DNA of 64,000 bases from Acidobacteriota bacterium (GTDB lineage Bacteria; Acidobacteriota; Terriglobia; Versatilivoradales; Versatilivoraceae), in contig JAPPDF010000054.1 of the NCBI GenBank assembly GCA_028875575.1, positions 1 to 64,000 on the forward strand, read 5' to 3'. The position numbers were made by a program, and so were the translations under genes. Under the pieces are notes generated by a model. The model searched no databases, had not been told where the DNA came from, and was given only the letters and a program-made list of their open reading frames with translations. Shown piece after piece: positions 46,643-55,681 of this stretch (its first letter is position 1; each line of letters begins with the position of its first letter).

Positions 46643-47542
46643 ATGAAACCCTACTTCGCCATCGTCAATCCGGCTGCCGGCGGAGGGCGCTGCGGGCGGC
46701 AGGCTCCGGCGGCCCTGGAGCGGCTTCGCTCGCAAGGCGTCCCCGTGGAGTCGGTGGAAACCCAACGAGCCGAACATGCCACCAGTCTCTGCCGCGAAGC
46801 CTACCGGAGCGGTTTCCGCCGATTTCTGGCCGTGGGGGGAGACGGAACCAGCTTCGAAGTGGTCAACGGCCTCTTTCCGCGGGAGGGTGAATCGGATCCG
46901 GTAACCCTGGGATTTCTGCCCCTGGGGACGGGGAATTCCTTTTTGAGGGACTTCAGCGACCGGGGACTGGATCATGCCGTGGAAGCGCTGGTAGGCCAGC
47001 GTTCACGCCCCTGCGACGTGATGCGCCTGACCCATGCGGCAGGTGCGGTGCACTACATCAATCTGCTCAGCATCGGTTTCACGGCGGACGCCGGAGAGCT
47101 CACCAACCGGCGCTTCAAGGGCTGGGGAGAGTTGGGCTACCTGATGGCCATTCTGAGGTGCTGGATGGGGCTGCGCTACCCCACCTTTCCCTTCCGATTG
47201 GAGGAGGAGGGAGAGACCCAGCGTCAACCCTGCACCTATCTGACCTTCTCCAACAGCCGCTTTACCGGAGGAAAGATGATGATCGCCCCTCAAGCCGACA
47301 TCGCGGACGGGTTGATCGAAATCACTCGGGTCGGCGCTATCGGACGCTGGGAGTTCGTGAAGACCTTCCCTCGGATTTTCTCAGGAACCCATATGGCGCA
47401 CCCGCTGATCTGGCGAGCCGCGGCCCCACGGGTCGAGTTCGACCTCGAGGGCCCCACGCCGGTCATGATCGACGGCGAGGTGATCGTCTGCCGACCGCAG
47501 TCCATCCAGGTCCTGCCGGGAGCTCTCCAGGTGGCGGCGTGA
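46643..47542 (+). CDS. diacylglycerol/sphingosine kinase-family lipid kinase
   Basis: The product has 299 residues. 'PYFAIVNPAAGGGRCGR' (nucleotide loop) and G65-G66-D67-G68-T69 ('FLAVGGDGTSFEVVNGL') define the DAGK catalytic domain. 'LGFLPLGTGNSFLRDF' is the second conserved block. The C-terminal beta-sandwich closes with 'PTPVMIDGEVIVCRPQSIQVLPGAL'. It phosphorylates a lipid alcohol (diacylglycerol or similar, YegS-like). It is followed by a PlsC gene 85 bases on, a logical phospholipid pair. Confidence 0.9.
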   Translation: MKPYFAIVNPAAGGGRCGRQAPAALERLRSQGVPVESVETQRAEHATSLCREAYRSGFRRFLAVGGDGTSFEVVNGLFPREGESDPVTLGFLPLGTGNSFLRDFSDRGLDHAVEALVGQRSRPCDVMRLTHAAGAVHYINLLSIGFTADAGELTNRRFKGWGELGYLMAILRCWMGLRYPTFPFRLEEEGETQRQPCTYLTFSNSRFTGGKMMIAPQADIADGLIEITRVGAIGRWEFVKTFPRIFSGTHMAHPLIWRAAAPRVEFDLEGPTPVMIDGEVIVCRPQSIQVLPGALQVAA

Positions 47543-47627
47543 GTCGGAGAGGCTCCGCAGCCCCCAGCCGCCAGGCTGTCCAATCCCCGTCAGGCAAGCG
47601 GCCTCGCCCATCGAATCGGATACTTCC

Positions 47628-48386
47628 ATGCGCCGACTCTATTTGACCCTGCGCTGCGGCCTGATCTGGGCGGTCAGCAGCCTTCACTTCTTCACCGTCT
47701 GCACCTTCCTGGTGGCGCTGGGCATCTTCGTGGACCCACGCTGGAACGACCGGCCCCAGAGGATCCTCTGCCGCAATATCGTTCGACTGGCAGGCGTCCG
47801 TTTCCGGAAACGGTGGGCCCCGGGTTTCGACCCCGATCAGACCAGCATCTTCATCTGCAACCACGTGAACATCTTCGACGCCTTTGTGGTCTACTGCGCA
47901 ATCCCTCAGTTCGTTCGAGGACTGGAGCTGGAGTCCCACTTCAAGATCCCCGTCTACGGATGGATGATGAGCCGATTCGGCAACATTCCGGTCAGCAGGC
48001 GCGGAGGCCCCTCCCAGTTCAAGGCCCTGTTGAACCGGGTCCGCTCCCACCTGCAGGATCGAATCAGCGTGGTCGTGTTTGCCGAGGGGTCGCGAACCCT
48101 GGACGGCCGGGTCGGACCCTTCCAAAAGGGCGCCTTCGTCATCGCCCAGCGGCTGGGCGCTCCCATCGTTCCCATGAGCATTTGCGGATCGTTCCAGTTC
48201 TCCCGCAAGGGAAGCTCCATGCTCTACCCCTCCCAAATCACCGTGCACCTGCACGAAACCATCCAGACCAGGGACCTGCGCCCGCAGGAGGTCCCCGCCC
48301 TGATGGAACGGGTACACCGCATCATCGCCGAGCCGGTGGCCGAGAATCTGCGGTCCCACCCCTCCGGACACGCCGGCCCCTCATAG
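47628..48386 (+). CDS. 1-acylglycerol-3-phosphate acyltransferase family (PlsC)
   Basis: The product has 252 residues with N-terminal hydrophobic segments. The catalytic H79-x4-D84 motif is in 'CNHVNIFDAFVVYC', and 'VVFAEGSRTLDGRVGPFQKGAF' is motif III. It adds an acyl chain to lysophosphatidate or a similar glycerolipid at the inner membrane. The end overlaps the convergent aldehyde dehydrogenase by six bases. The position after a lipid kinase and downstream of two acyl ligases supports a role in a dedicated lipid. Confidence 0.9.
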   Translation: MRRLYLTLRCGLIWAVSSLHFFTVCTFLVALGIFVDPRWNDRPQRILCRNIVRLAGVRFRKRWAPGFDPDQTSIFICNHVNIFDAFVVYCAIPQFVRGLELESHFKIPVYGWMMSRFGNIPVSRRGGPSQFKALLNRVRSHLQDRISVVVFAEGSRTLDGRVGPFQKGAFVIAQRLGAPIVPMSICGSFQFSRKGSSMLYPSQITVHLHETIQTRDLRPQEVPALMERVHRIIAEPVAENLRSHPSGHAGPS

Positions 48387-50042
48387 AATACGGTCACTGC
48401 GGCGGGCGTCGAGCTCGCGTCCGATCAAGGCTGGAACCAGGTCCCACTGCGAGGCCAACAGGCGGCAGGGCTGCTTCCGGAACCAGGCCAGGGCCGACCG
48501 CACCAGGGCCTTGGCCAGGCGAAGCGGGCCATCGCCCGTGACATTGGGGAGCCAGGGGTCCTCCCAGGCGAGCGGTCCCAGCCCTTTCCTTCCCAGCGGC
48601 GCCGCCAGCACCACCTTCTCCATCCGGGCCTCGTCCAGGAACCGGAAATTGTGAACCCAGCCGCGGCCGCTGGCCTGCCCGCAGCCGGGGCCCCAGGGCA
48701 GAGAGGTGGCATAAGCCACCCCCGGATAGCTGTTGATGGCCACCACCCCGTGCTTGAGGTCGCGGGCCAGCTGACGAACGGGTTGCGAGCTCGGAAACGG
48801 GGTAAACACCGAGGCGCCCAGGTCGCCCGCCAGAGCGGGCTGATTGGCCCGAGAAAGGACCCTCCGGCAGAAGTCCCTGTCGGGCAGGCTTGCCAGACCC
48901 ACCACCGGACCGAAGGCTTCCTCGCGAAAGATCCGCATCTCTTCGGTGATCCCGCTCAGGAGCGTCACCGGGAAGCGGCGGCCCCGGGCCCTCTCCCCGA
49001 TAGAGGTCACTGAGGCTCCCAGGCGGCGGGCGTCCTCGACCATGGCCGCCACCCGGAAGGACGCCGCCTCGTCGATCAACAGCCGGTCGGGACCGACCAG
49101 GCCACCCGGCCGGGAAACCAGCGCCATCTCCCTGGCCAGCGCCTGACCCAGAGCGCCCCGCAGGGATTCCGGGACCAGCACCACCTGGTAGCTGACGCAG
49201 TGCTGCCCGTTGTTGGCCAGGGCTCCGAAGAGCACCTGCCGAGCCACCTGGCCCAAATAACGTCTGTCCCGATTGACTTCAGGAAGGACGATGGCCGGGG
49301 TCACTCCTCCCAGTTCGCAGGTGACCTTGTCCTGCCCCGCGATGGCCTGCACCGCGGCATCCGTCCGTGCGCTGCCCGTCAAGTGGATCCGGTCGAATTC
49401 AGGACGCGCCGCCAACTGCGCTCCGGTGTCGGGTCCGCCCTGCACAAAGGACAAGGCCCCACAGGACACCAGGGGTTCGAACAGCTTCTCAAGGTGACCC
49501 TTGAGAAATGGAGCCTTCTCGGAGACCTTGGCCAGGACCCTCCTGGGGCCGTTGCAAAGCAGATGAAGGATGTCCAGCGCGCCAATGCCGGCCAGGTTGA
49601 AGGGCAGCAGGCAAAGGGCCAGTCCCTCTTCGGTGGGCTGCTTTGGCGGCAGGTTCAGGGAAGGACGCAGCAGGACATGCCCCGAAAAGCCGGGCAAGAG
49701 CAGGCGTTGGAATTGGTTGGCGGGAAGCAGCCGCAACGCCGGCGACCCGGCGAACTCCTCGGTGGCTATCGGCTCGGCGGCAACGATCTCGCCCAGCGAG
49801 CCATGCAGGGACTCCAGAAAGGAGGCGGTGGAAAGCAGGCCCCAAACCGCGGGGAAAATGGACTCGAACCAGACCGAGACCGGAGGCACGCCCAGCCGTT
49901 CCTCGGTCTCCGAGGCCAGGCAATCTCCCCGGGTGTAAAAGGCCTCCGCCACTTCGAACAGCCGGCCGGCCAACTCCGGCGCCGGAGTTCGCGCCCAGGG
50001 GCGGGACCGCTCGGCTTCCATGAGCACTTTCAATTCCTGCAT
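48381..50042 (-). CDS. aldehyde dehydrogenase family protein
   Basis: The product has 553 residues from the ATG at 50042; the frame opens upstream only through the tRNA gene, so a longer start is rejected. ALDH motifs are 'DRIHLTGSARTDAAVQAIAG', the general-base region 'CELGGVTPAIVLPEV' and the catalytic Cys in 'NNGQHCVSYQVVLVPE', then 'EEAFGPVVGLASL'. The N-terminal 150 residues are unusual for the family. It would interconvert a fatty aldehyde and acid, complementing the reductases of the convergent lipid cluster. Its start lies 21 bases from the end of the tRNA-Sec gene on the same strand. Confidence 0.85.
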   Translation of the reverse strand: MQELKVLMEAERSRPWARTPAPELAGRLFEVAEAFYTRGDCLASETEERLGVPPVSVWFESIFPAVWGLLSTASFLESLHGSLGEIVAAEPIATEEFAGSPALRLLPANQFQRLLLPGFSGHVLLRPSLNLPPKQPTEEGLALCLLPFNLAGIGALDILHLLCNGPRRVLAKVSEKAPFLKGHLEKLFEPLVSCGALSFVQGGPDTGAQLAARPEFDRIHLTGSARTDAAVQAIAGQDKVTCELGGVTPAIVLPEVNRDRRYLGQVARQVLFGALANNGQHCVSYQVVLVPESLRGALGQALAREMALVSRPGGLVGPDRLLIDEAASFRVAAMVEDARRLGASVTSIGERARGRRFPVTLLSGITEEMRIFREEAFGPVVGLASLPDRDFCRRVLSRANQPALAGDLGASVFTPFPSSQPVRQLARDLKHGVVAINSYPGVAYATSLPWGPGCGQASGRGWVHNFRFLDEARMEKVVLAAPLGRKGLGPLAWEDPWLPNVTGDGPLRLAKALVRSALAWFRKQPCRLLASQWDLVPALIGRELDARRSDRIL

Positions 50043-50063
50043 GGCGGGAGCTTCAGAGGGGGC

Positions 50064-50160
50064 TGGCGGAGGCGTGTGGGAATCGAACCCACCCGTCCCG
50101 ACATCGTCGCGACGCACAGGTTTTGAAGACCAGGAGAGTCACCAGACCCTTTTCGCCTCC
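50064..50160 (-). tRNA. selC: tRNA-Sec (anticodon TCA)
   Basis: 97 bases including an encoded CCA. The acceptor pairs GGAGGCG (50160-50154) with CGCCTCC, followed by G and CCA. A long D-stem (AGGGTC/GACTCT), an anticodon loop CTTCAAA, an extended variable arm (GCGTCGCGACGATGT region) and a T-arm GTGGGTTCGATTCCCAC are present. The 8/5 acceptor-T stacking and long variable arm are specific for selenocysteine tRNA. One anticodon-stem pair appears as T-T (CTGGT against ACCTG), a possible polymorphism or sequencing artefact. Confidence 0.9.
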
Positions 50161-50189
50161 ACCCGGCAATATAGCATAGCCGCGGCCCC

Positions 50190-50217
50190 GGGAGCGCGGG
50201 CGTCCCGCCTGGTCCGG
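50190..50217. repeat. half-site of the GC palindromic repeat
   Basis: GGGAGCGCGGGCGTCCCGCC matches the left arm of the elements at 17421 and 26101. No partner arm lies within 400 bases. It is a truncated or solo copy between selC and the NUDIX-like gene. Confidence 0.5.
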
Positions 50218-50369
50218 AGCCGACCCTTGCCCCCCACCGCATCAGCCTTCGCCATTCGGCTCGGCTCCTACTTGAAACCCGTGATCACCCGCGGGAAGGC
50301 AAAATTCCGGGTTGCATTTCCCGGAGATCCTACCTAACCTCAAGCCTGCGTTGCCGACCGGGGAGAGCT

Positions 50370-51005
50370 ATGAAGGACGAGATGGTCCTGGGAGTCCCCA
50401 GCCGATTGCTGGAGACCTTGGAGATCGGGCAGGGGTTTCAGCCGCAGGTGGAGGCCCGGCTGGACGTGCTGCTGGACCCGCGAAATTCCCGCTTCCGACC
50501 CAGGTCCCAGGCCGAGCAGGACCCCGAGTTCAAGCAACTGATCCCCTACGTCCTGATCCAGAAGGGAGACCGCTGGCTGCACTACGTCCGGGGAAAGGCC
50601 TCGGGAGAAAAACGCCTGGTACACATGGGTTCGATTGGAATTGGCGGCCACATCAATCCCGCGGATGAAAGCCTGTTCCATCGCGGCCGGGAGTTTTACG
50701 AGGCGGCCTTGCAGCGGGAAATATCGGAAGAAATCTCCCTGGAGGGTGTTTTCCCAACCGAGCCGTTGGGGCTTCTCAACGACGATTCCACTCCGGTGGG
50801 GCGGGTCCACCTGGGAATCGTGCACCGCTGCCGGCTGGACCACCGCGAAGTCAGCAAGGGGGAGGGCTCCATCACCGAGCTTCGCTTCCTCACCCTGAAG
50901 CAACTGGTGCGGCGGCGCTCCCAACTGGAAACCTGGTCCCAGATCTGCCTGGACTACCTGCTGAAGGTCGAGCCCCCCGCTGCCGGTTCGAGTCGTTCCG
51001 GGTAA
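50370..51005 (+). CDS. NUDIX-like predicted phosphoesterase
   Basis: The product has 211 residues, GGGGAGAG just before the ATG. 'YVLIQKGDRWLHYVRGKASGEKRL' and 'GSIGIGGHINPADES' followed by 'YEAALQREISEEISLEG' form a variant Nudix motif (GGHI, then REIxEE). This is the pattern of the COG4112-type phosphoesterases. The nucleotide substrate is unknown. No operon partner is obvious, and the tRNA-Sec gene lies divergently 210 bases upstream. Confidence 0.78.
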   Translation: MKDEMVLGVPSRLLETLEIGQGFQPQVEARLDVLLDPRNSRFRPRSQAEQDPEFKQLIPYVLIQKGDRWLHYVRGKASGEKRLVHMGSIGIGGHINPADESLFHRGREFYEAALQREISEEISLEGVFPTEPLGLLNDDSTPVGRVHLGIVHRCRLDHREVSKGEGSITELRFLTLKQLVRRRSQLETWSQICLDYLLKVEPPAAGSSRSG

Positions 51006-51106
51006 AGGGTTCCGTGATACGCTTGCCTGCCGGCTTTCCAATGGCGAAGAAAGCCGGAGCCCCGCGCCGTTTGTTGGAAAACCGGATTCCCTTCGCAGCA
51101 GGACCA

Positions 51107-52129
51107 ATGATGATGCCTTCCAATCCCGTAAATCGAATTCGCAGGGGTCACGCCAGACCGACGGCTCCGTCACGGCCTCGCCGAACTGAAATCGCAACCC
51201 CATCCCGCGGCCTGGTGGCAGTGCTGAGCGGAATTCTTCTCTGGACTATCGGACCGGGGTGCGGCGGAGGCCAGCGACAGACGGCAACATCGGAGGGTAT
51301 CCACTATACCGCCGTGGCCGAGGGCGAGGTATGGTTCCGCCACTCCTCCATTCAGATCCGCTTCGATCGGGAACTCTACTGCAGTGTCTTCTTCAGGCAG
51401 GACGGACAACTCCTGGCTCTCAGCCACAACCCGCCCGATCCCACCCTGGCCAAACCCAGCCACTTCATTGCGGTTGAGGGACAAGACGTCCTGGATTTCT
51501 ACGTCGACTACCGGAACATCGGCCTGTCCGAGGTGAGAGGCCGCTTCGGCCCCGGGAAGCGCCTCAAGATCACCGGTCTCGGAGAAACCGAAGAGAACAT
51601 CCTGATCGAAAAGACCATGGTCGTCGAGCTCTTCGAAGCCTACCCGGACATCGCCATGGTCTGGGCCGTCTACCGCAACCCGGACTTGGAACGCCCCATC
51701 CGAATCACCGGAATCACCAACCAGTTCTTCCGCATGGATGCTTCCCTGACCGATGCCCAGGCCCCCCGACACGGCCTCCAGTGCTTCCACTACGATCAGC
51801 TCGTCCATGGAGATGGCACCGAGCCCCTGCTCGACCTCGACTTCGCCCGGACCGTGACCACCGCTTCTCCCGGTTTCGCACGGGTGGCCTTCTGGAACAG
51901 TGTCATGGGAATGACCGTGGCCAGCCGGCCTCCCGAGGCGGGGACACTCACCATACCCGTGGGAACCGCGCGCGACCGGCGGGTCGAGGTCTCCTTCGGC
52001 TACGGCCTCGATCGGATCCTGGAGCCCGAGGAGGAACTCGTCGGCCCCAAGGGCTTTGTCATGGTCTACGAGGGAGACTACGGCTCAGGCTTGGCCCGCG
52101 AGAAATCAATGATGGGAGGGGACGGATAG
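51107..52129 (+). pseudogene. truncated alpha-galactosidase-like lipoprotein (N-terminal domain only)
   Basis: The 340-residue product starts at an ATG triplet near 51107 (an earlier GTG at 51014 is possible). A lipoprotein-like signal ends at 'IGPGCGGG'. The body resembles the N-terminal beta-sandwich of GH36-type alpha-galactosidases: 'IQIRFDRELYCSVFF', 'ILIEKTMVVELFEAYPDIAMVWAVYRN', 'MGMTVASRPPE', and 'FVMVYEGDYGSGLAREKSMM', the point where the TIM barrel should begin. The frame then stops (TAG), and an AT-rich mazEF region follows. I infer loss of the catalytic barrel. It could instead be a stand-alone binding protein. Confidence 0.5.
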
Positions 52130-52168
52130 GAAGAGACCTCATTTTGTTTTAACAGCCTCTGTCCTTTG

Positions 52169-52189
52169 TTGTAAATACATTGTAATTAC
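52169..52189 (+). promoter_or_regulatory. direct-repeat operator candidate upstream of mazEF
   Basis: TTGTAAATAC (52169-52178) and TTGTAATTAC (52180-52189) are direct repeats one helical turn apart (11 bp), in an AT-rich pocket unlike its surroundings. This suits autoregulation by the AbrB-type antitoxin. GTAATTAC is itself palindromic. Confidence 0.45.
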
Positions 52190-52211
52190 TTTACTAACGT
52201 GGAGGCTTCCC

Positions 52212-52466
52212 GTGAAAGCCGCTCTGATACGGATTGGCAACTCGCGTGGCATACGCATACCCAAAGTTCTCGTGGAACAGTACCGTTTCAACGACGAAGT
52301 CGAACTGGTACCCCGCCAAGACCACCTGGTCATTCGTCCGGCTACACCGACCCGGGCCGGTTGGGATGACGCCTTCCGCCAAATGCGCGAACAAGGGGAC
52401 GACGCGCTTCTTGATGAAGAATTTCTGTCAGCTACCCGATGGGACACCACGGAGTGGGAATGGTAG
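52212..52466 (+). CDS. mazE: MazE-type (AbrB fold) antitoxin
   Basis: The product has 84 residues. 'MKAALIRIGNSRGIRIPKVLVEQYRFNDEVELVPRQDHLVIRP' is the swapped-hairpin AbrB DNA-binding domain. The acidic tail (DDALLDEEFLSATRWDTTEWEW) should bind and neutralise the toxin. GGAGG lies 8 bases before the start. It overlaps mazF by 7 bases, the usual coupling of antitoxin and toxin. Complete and intact. Confidence 0.88.
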   Translation: MKAALIRIGNSRGIRIPKVLVEQYRFNDEVELVPRQDHLVIRPATPTRAGWDDAFRQMREQGDDALLDEEFLSATRWDTTEWEW

Positions 52467-52744
52467 TTGCCCGCTTTGAGGTTTATCTGGCAGGACTCGA
52501 TCCCACTAAAGGGCACGAGACTCGGAAAACCCGCCCATGCGTCGTGATTTCTCCCGACGAGATGAACCAACACATTGGCACGGTCATCGTTGCCCCACTG
52601 ACAACAAGAGGTGCTCGCTACCCCACCCGCATCCCCGTCCTCTTCCAACAGAAAAGCGGGCAAATCGTCCTGGATCAGATTCGCACGATCGACAAATCGC
52701 GCCTGCTTCGACGCCTGGGAAAAATCAACGACAAGGCCGCATAA
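52460..52744 (+). CDS. mazF: MazF/PemK-family mRNA interferase toxin
   Basis: The product has 94 residues from the ATG at 52460. 'RFEVYLAGLDPTKGHETRKTRPCVVISPDEMNQ', 'VIVAPLTTRG' and 'QIVLDQIRTIDKSRLLRRLG' are the conserved MazF blocks. The family's catalytic Arg (KTRPCVV) and Thr (PLTT) positions are intact. It cleaves mRNA at short sequences. It is the second gene of an intact TA pair sitting at the breakpoint of the truncated galactosidase-like gene, consistent with arrival by transfer or insertion. Confidence 0.88.
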   Translation: MVVARFEVYLAGLDPTKGHETRKTRPCVVISPDEMNQHIGTVIVAPLTTRGARYPTRIPVLFQQKSGQIVLDQIRTIDKSRLLRRLGKINDKAA

Positions 52745-52847
52745 AAAGTCCTGCATGTCCTGGGTGAAATGTTTGCGCCGTAGCCCACGTTTCTCACTGC
52801 CAGCCTGCACTCTTCTCAAGAGTGTATGTTCCCTGTGAGAAATACCT

Positions 52848-53624
52848 TCAGAACCCATAGCGCAGGGATACCCAGAGTCCTTGGCTCGACACCCTTGCCC
52901 GCGTCTCGGCGAGGCTGAGCTCCAGTGGTTCCCGGCTCCCGTCATGCCAAACGATCCGTCCCGTGGCTCTGCCGGTTTCAGCAGTGCCGGAATTCCTGTA
53001 GCGATAGCCGAGATCGAGCGTCACCGTCTCGGTCAGTGTTATTCCGACCCCTGCCATCAGCATGCGGGCGATTCCGACCCGTCGTCCACCTGGAACAATG
53101 GTTGCCGTTTTTGGAAACTCCATGCGGGTTTCGCCGATGTCAATTCGAGAAACGCCGGCGCCGGCGCCGACAAACGGGCCGAACCTGCTCAGACCCAACC
53201 GTGGGAGATCCACATAGGCGGCAACCATGCCGGAAAGGGAGGACAAGTCCGCAGAGACAGTCTGCCTGGCTGTCGTTTGGACAAAATTGGCGCGGCCCTT
53301 GAAGGAAAAGCTCGGGCGGTGCTGCAGGACGGTTTCCAGCCTCAAGACAGGGGTCACCAAGCGGCCAATCCCGAGTTCGAAGCCGGCCATTGTGCCGAAA
53401 TCGCCCAGCGTACTCTTGGGTGCGCCGTCGTTGCCTGTCCCACAGCCGTATAAGGCCGCTGGAGAGGTGCTCGAACAGGATTTATCCTTGAACCGCGTTT
53501 CCTCAGCCGCTTCGAGGCTGCCCCCGACTCGCAGGTAAAAGTCGTTCGCTCGAGCCGTGGAGCCGGAGAATACCCATCCCGTCGCTACCACAAGAAGAGT
53601 GGCACGAATCCGCCAACTCCTCAT
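52848..53624 (-). CDS. outer-membrane beta-barrel protein
   Basis: The product has 258 residues from the ATG at 53624, which starts a signal peptide (RATLLVVATGWVFSGSTARA); a longer start at 53690 is less likely. Alternating beta-strands ('FYLRVGGSLEAAEE', 'FGPFVGAGAGVSRIDIGETRMEF', 'TVTLDLGYRYRNSG') end in 'LWVSLRYGF' with the terminal Phe needed for Bam insertion. It resembles OmpA-like or OmpW-like small porins. An internal CS..C loop near residues 50-60 may form a disulfide. The ligand is unknown. Confidence 0.8.
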   Translation of the reverse strand: MRSWRIRATLLVVATGWVFSGSTARANDFYLRVGGSLEAAEETRFKDKSCSSTSPAALYGCGTGNDGAPKSTLGDFGTMAGFELGIGRLVTPVLRLETVLQHRPSFSFKGRANFVQTTARQTVSADLSSLSGMVAAYVDLPRLGLSRFGPFVGAGAGVSRIDIGETRMEFPKTATIVPGGRRVGIARMLMAGVGITLTETVTLDLGYRYRNSGTAETGRATGRIVWHDGSREPLELSLAETRARVSSQGLWVSLRYGF

Positions 53625-53795
53625 CGGATGTTCTGTGATGGTATTCACCTGGCAGTCGGTGGTAAGGCGATCAAAGGTAGTGGTGACCATAAACTCCCGC
53701 CAAATCCAGGATCACCACATATGAATCTGAACAAGAGGGAGGCATGACTTGGTCAAGGACAAGGCGTCCCTTGTCTCGAAACAGGCAAGAGCCCG

Positions 53796-55235
53796 TCAAG
53801 CCGGCAACTTGCCTTCTTTCAGGGGCTTCCCCTGTCTCAACAGCGAGACAACTTCGTCCGGGTCCGTGATCTTTTCCCTCACCTTGCCCCGCTTTCGGCC
53901 TCGCTCCTGCTCCTCCGCGTCGATGAGTTGCCAGTCCTGAAAGTTGATGGGCCGGCTTTCTCGCTCCATGAGGAGACCTTCCAAGACCTCATGATTCCCC
54001 TCCGGAAGAGACCTGGCCTCCCGGCCCTGAAGATCTTCCATCATCCCACGGACCGTTTCGGCCGAGTCCCGCTTGTTGGCTCCAATGAGACCGGAAGGGC
54101 CTCGCTTGATCCAGCCCACCACGTACTCGGAGGTCCCGTTCTCGTCGCCGGGGGGGCGAAGGACCCGCCCCGCCGCGTTGGGAATCAAGCCCTTGCGTTC
54201 GTCGAAAGGGATGCCTGGAATCGGGATTCCCCGATATCCCACCGACCGAAAGACCAGGCCCGCTTCAATGCTCTCGAACACTCCGGTGCCTACGCAACGG
54301 GATTGTCCCTGTTCATCCCAAACCAGGCGATTCCGTTCCATCCGGACGGAGGCGACCCGACCCCGCTTCTCCAGAATCTCCACCGGTGAGGTGAAAAAGC
54401 GCAGGCGGACGCGGCGTCGCCCACGACTGGTCCCCTGGCTGGCCTGCTCCTTCAAGTACTCGAAATTGCGGCGCGCAGCCCCTCCCTTCTCCAGTTGGGA
54501 CCTTGAAAACGGGTCCAATTCCAGGTCCCGGGGTCTGACCGCCAGATCCACACCAGGCAGGTCGCCGATCTCACGGATCTCCTTGGGAGTGAACTTGGCC
54601 TGGACCGGTCCCCGGCGCCCCAACACCACTACCTCTTCGACCGAGCTCTTGCGAAGGGATTGCAGAGCGTGCTCGGCGATGTCGGTCGAGGCCAAGCCTT
54701 CCGGATCCTGCACCAGGATTCGCGTGACGTCCATGGCCACGTTGCCTACGCCCACTACCGCCACTCGCCGTGCGGACAGATCGAACAGGTCGTCCCGATG
54801 ATCGGGATGCCCGTTGTACCAGGCCACAAACGCCGTGGCCGTGTGGCTGCCCGGCAGATCCTCTCCCGGGATGTCCAACCGCCGGTCCGACTCACATCCG
54901 ACGGCATAAACAATCTGATCGTAGTGCTCCTGCAGTTCTTTCACCTGCAGATCGCGGCCTACCTGGACGTTTCCGAAGAATCGGAAGCGCGGATCCCTGG
55001 CCGTGGCTTCGTAGATGCGAATCACCTGCTTGGTTTTCTGGTGATCGGGGGCCACACCGTAGCGCACCAGCCCGTAGGGCATGGCCATGCGTTCGAACAT
55101 GTCCACCTTCAGGTGAAGATCCTTCTGCTTCAAGAGGGTGTCGGCCGTGTAGAACCCCGAAGGACCGGAGCCCACGATGGCCACCTGGAGGGGCCGCTCG
55201 CGACTGCCTATGGGAAAACGTTTCTGGGTGATCAT
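53796..55235 (-). CDS. fprA: ferredoxin/adrenodoxin-type NADP+ reductase (FprA-like)
   Basis: The product has 479 residues. The FAD site 'VAIVGSGPSGFYTADTLL' is followed by the adrenodoxin-reductase signature 'MFERMAMPYGLVRYGVAPDHQKTKQV' and 'IVYAVGCESDRRLDIPGEDLPGS'. The NADP site is 'VAVVGVGNVAMDVTRILV', then 'VVVLGRRGPVQAKFTPKEIREIGDL'. The late 'YVVGWIKRGPSGLIGANKRDSAETV' is diagnostic of the FprA family. It shuttles electrons from NADPH to ferredoxin, for example for P450 or Fe-S assembly. A ferredoxin partner is not visible nearby. Confidence 0.92.
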   Translation of the reverse strand: MITQKRFPIGSRERPLQVAIVGSGPSGFYTADTLLKQKDLHLKVDMFERMAMPYGLVRYGVAPDHQKTKQVIRIYEATARDPRFRFFGNVQVGRDLQVKELQEHYDQIVYAVGCESDRRLDIPGEDLPGSHTATAFVAWYNGHPDHRDDLFDLSARRVAVVGVGNVAMDVTRILVQDPEGLASTDIAEHALQSLRKSSVEEVVVLGRRGPVQAKFTPKEIREIGDLPGVDLAVRPRDLELDPFSRSQLEKGGAARRNFEYLKEQASQGTSRGRRRVRLRFFTSPVEILEKRGRVASVRMERNRLVWDEQGQSRCVGTGVFESIEAGLVFRSVGYRGIPIPGIPFDERKGLIPNAAGRVLRPPGDENGTSEYVVGWIKRGPSGLIGANKRDSAETVRGMMEDLQGREARSLPEGNHEVLEGLLMERESRPINFQDWQLIDAEEQERGRKRGKVREKITDPDEVVSLLRQGKPLKEGKLPA

Positions 55236-55646
55236 TCTGATCGTCCCGACGAATATCTGACAGGAATAATGAGCGATGACCGATTCGGGTTGTGCCCACC
55301 TGGCTTCAGCAAGGGACAGTCAACGAGATGTTCCGTGGTTCCGCCATGTTCCATGGACCCGCTGCTCAACGCCTCTCGGCATTCGTTCGCCAATCGCGCA
55401 CGGATCGACTGAATTGTATCCCGGCACATTGTCGCGCTCAACGCCTTAGGGCATCCCTCCGAGGGTCGAGGGATGAGAAAGAAGGCTGCTTCGCCAAATC
55501 CAGACCAAGAAAGTTCTCGGGACCTCAGGCGTCGACCGACAGCCATGTCCCGGAACTTGCCGGCAATCCAACTGCGTCCCCTGTTACCACCCGACAGTGG
55601 TCGGCGAACCTCTCGATCTGTTGGAGGTTGCGGCGAAAGAACTCCA
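55236..55646. other. spacer with a perfect 8-bp hairpin
   Basis: About 410 bases without a gene. CATCCCTC (55452-55459) pairs with GAGGGATG (55468-55475) across an 8-nt loop. No T-run follows. The rest resembles non-coding DNA. Confidence 0.35.
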
Positions 55647-55675
55647 TTGGTACACCGCATGGTGCCACATATAAT
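55647..55675 (+). promoter_or_regulatory. promoter of the second MazF-type TA pair
   Basis: TTGGTA (55647-55652) and a perfect TATAAT (55670-55675) are spaced exactly 17 bp apart. The predicted start of transcription is about 55682, which coincides with the first codon of the antitoxin. It is one of the clearest sigma70 promoters in the window. Confidence 0.65.
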
Positions 55676-55681
55676 ATAGCT

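Noticed and set aside
50020-50337. small plus-strand frame covering the tRNA-Sec region
   Set aside because: The region folds as a tRNA on the minus strand; the frame is incidental.
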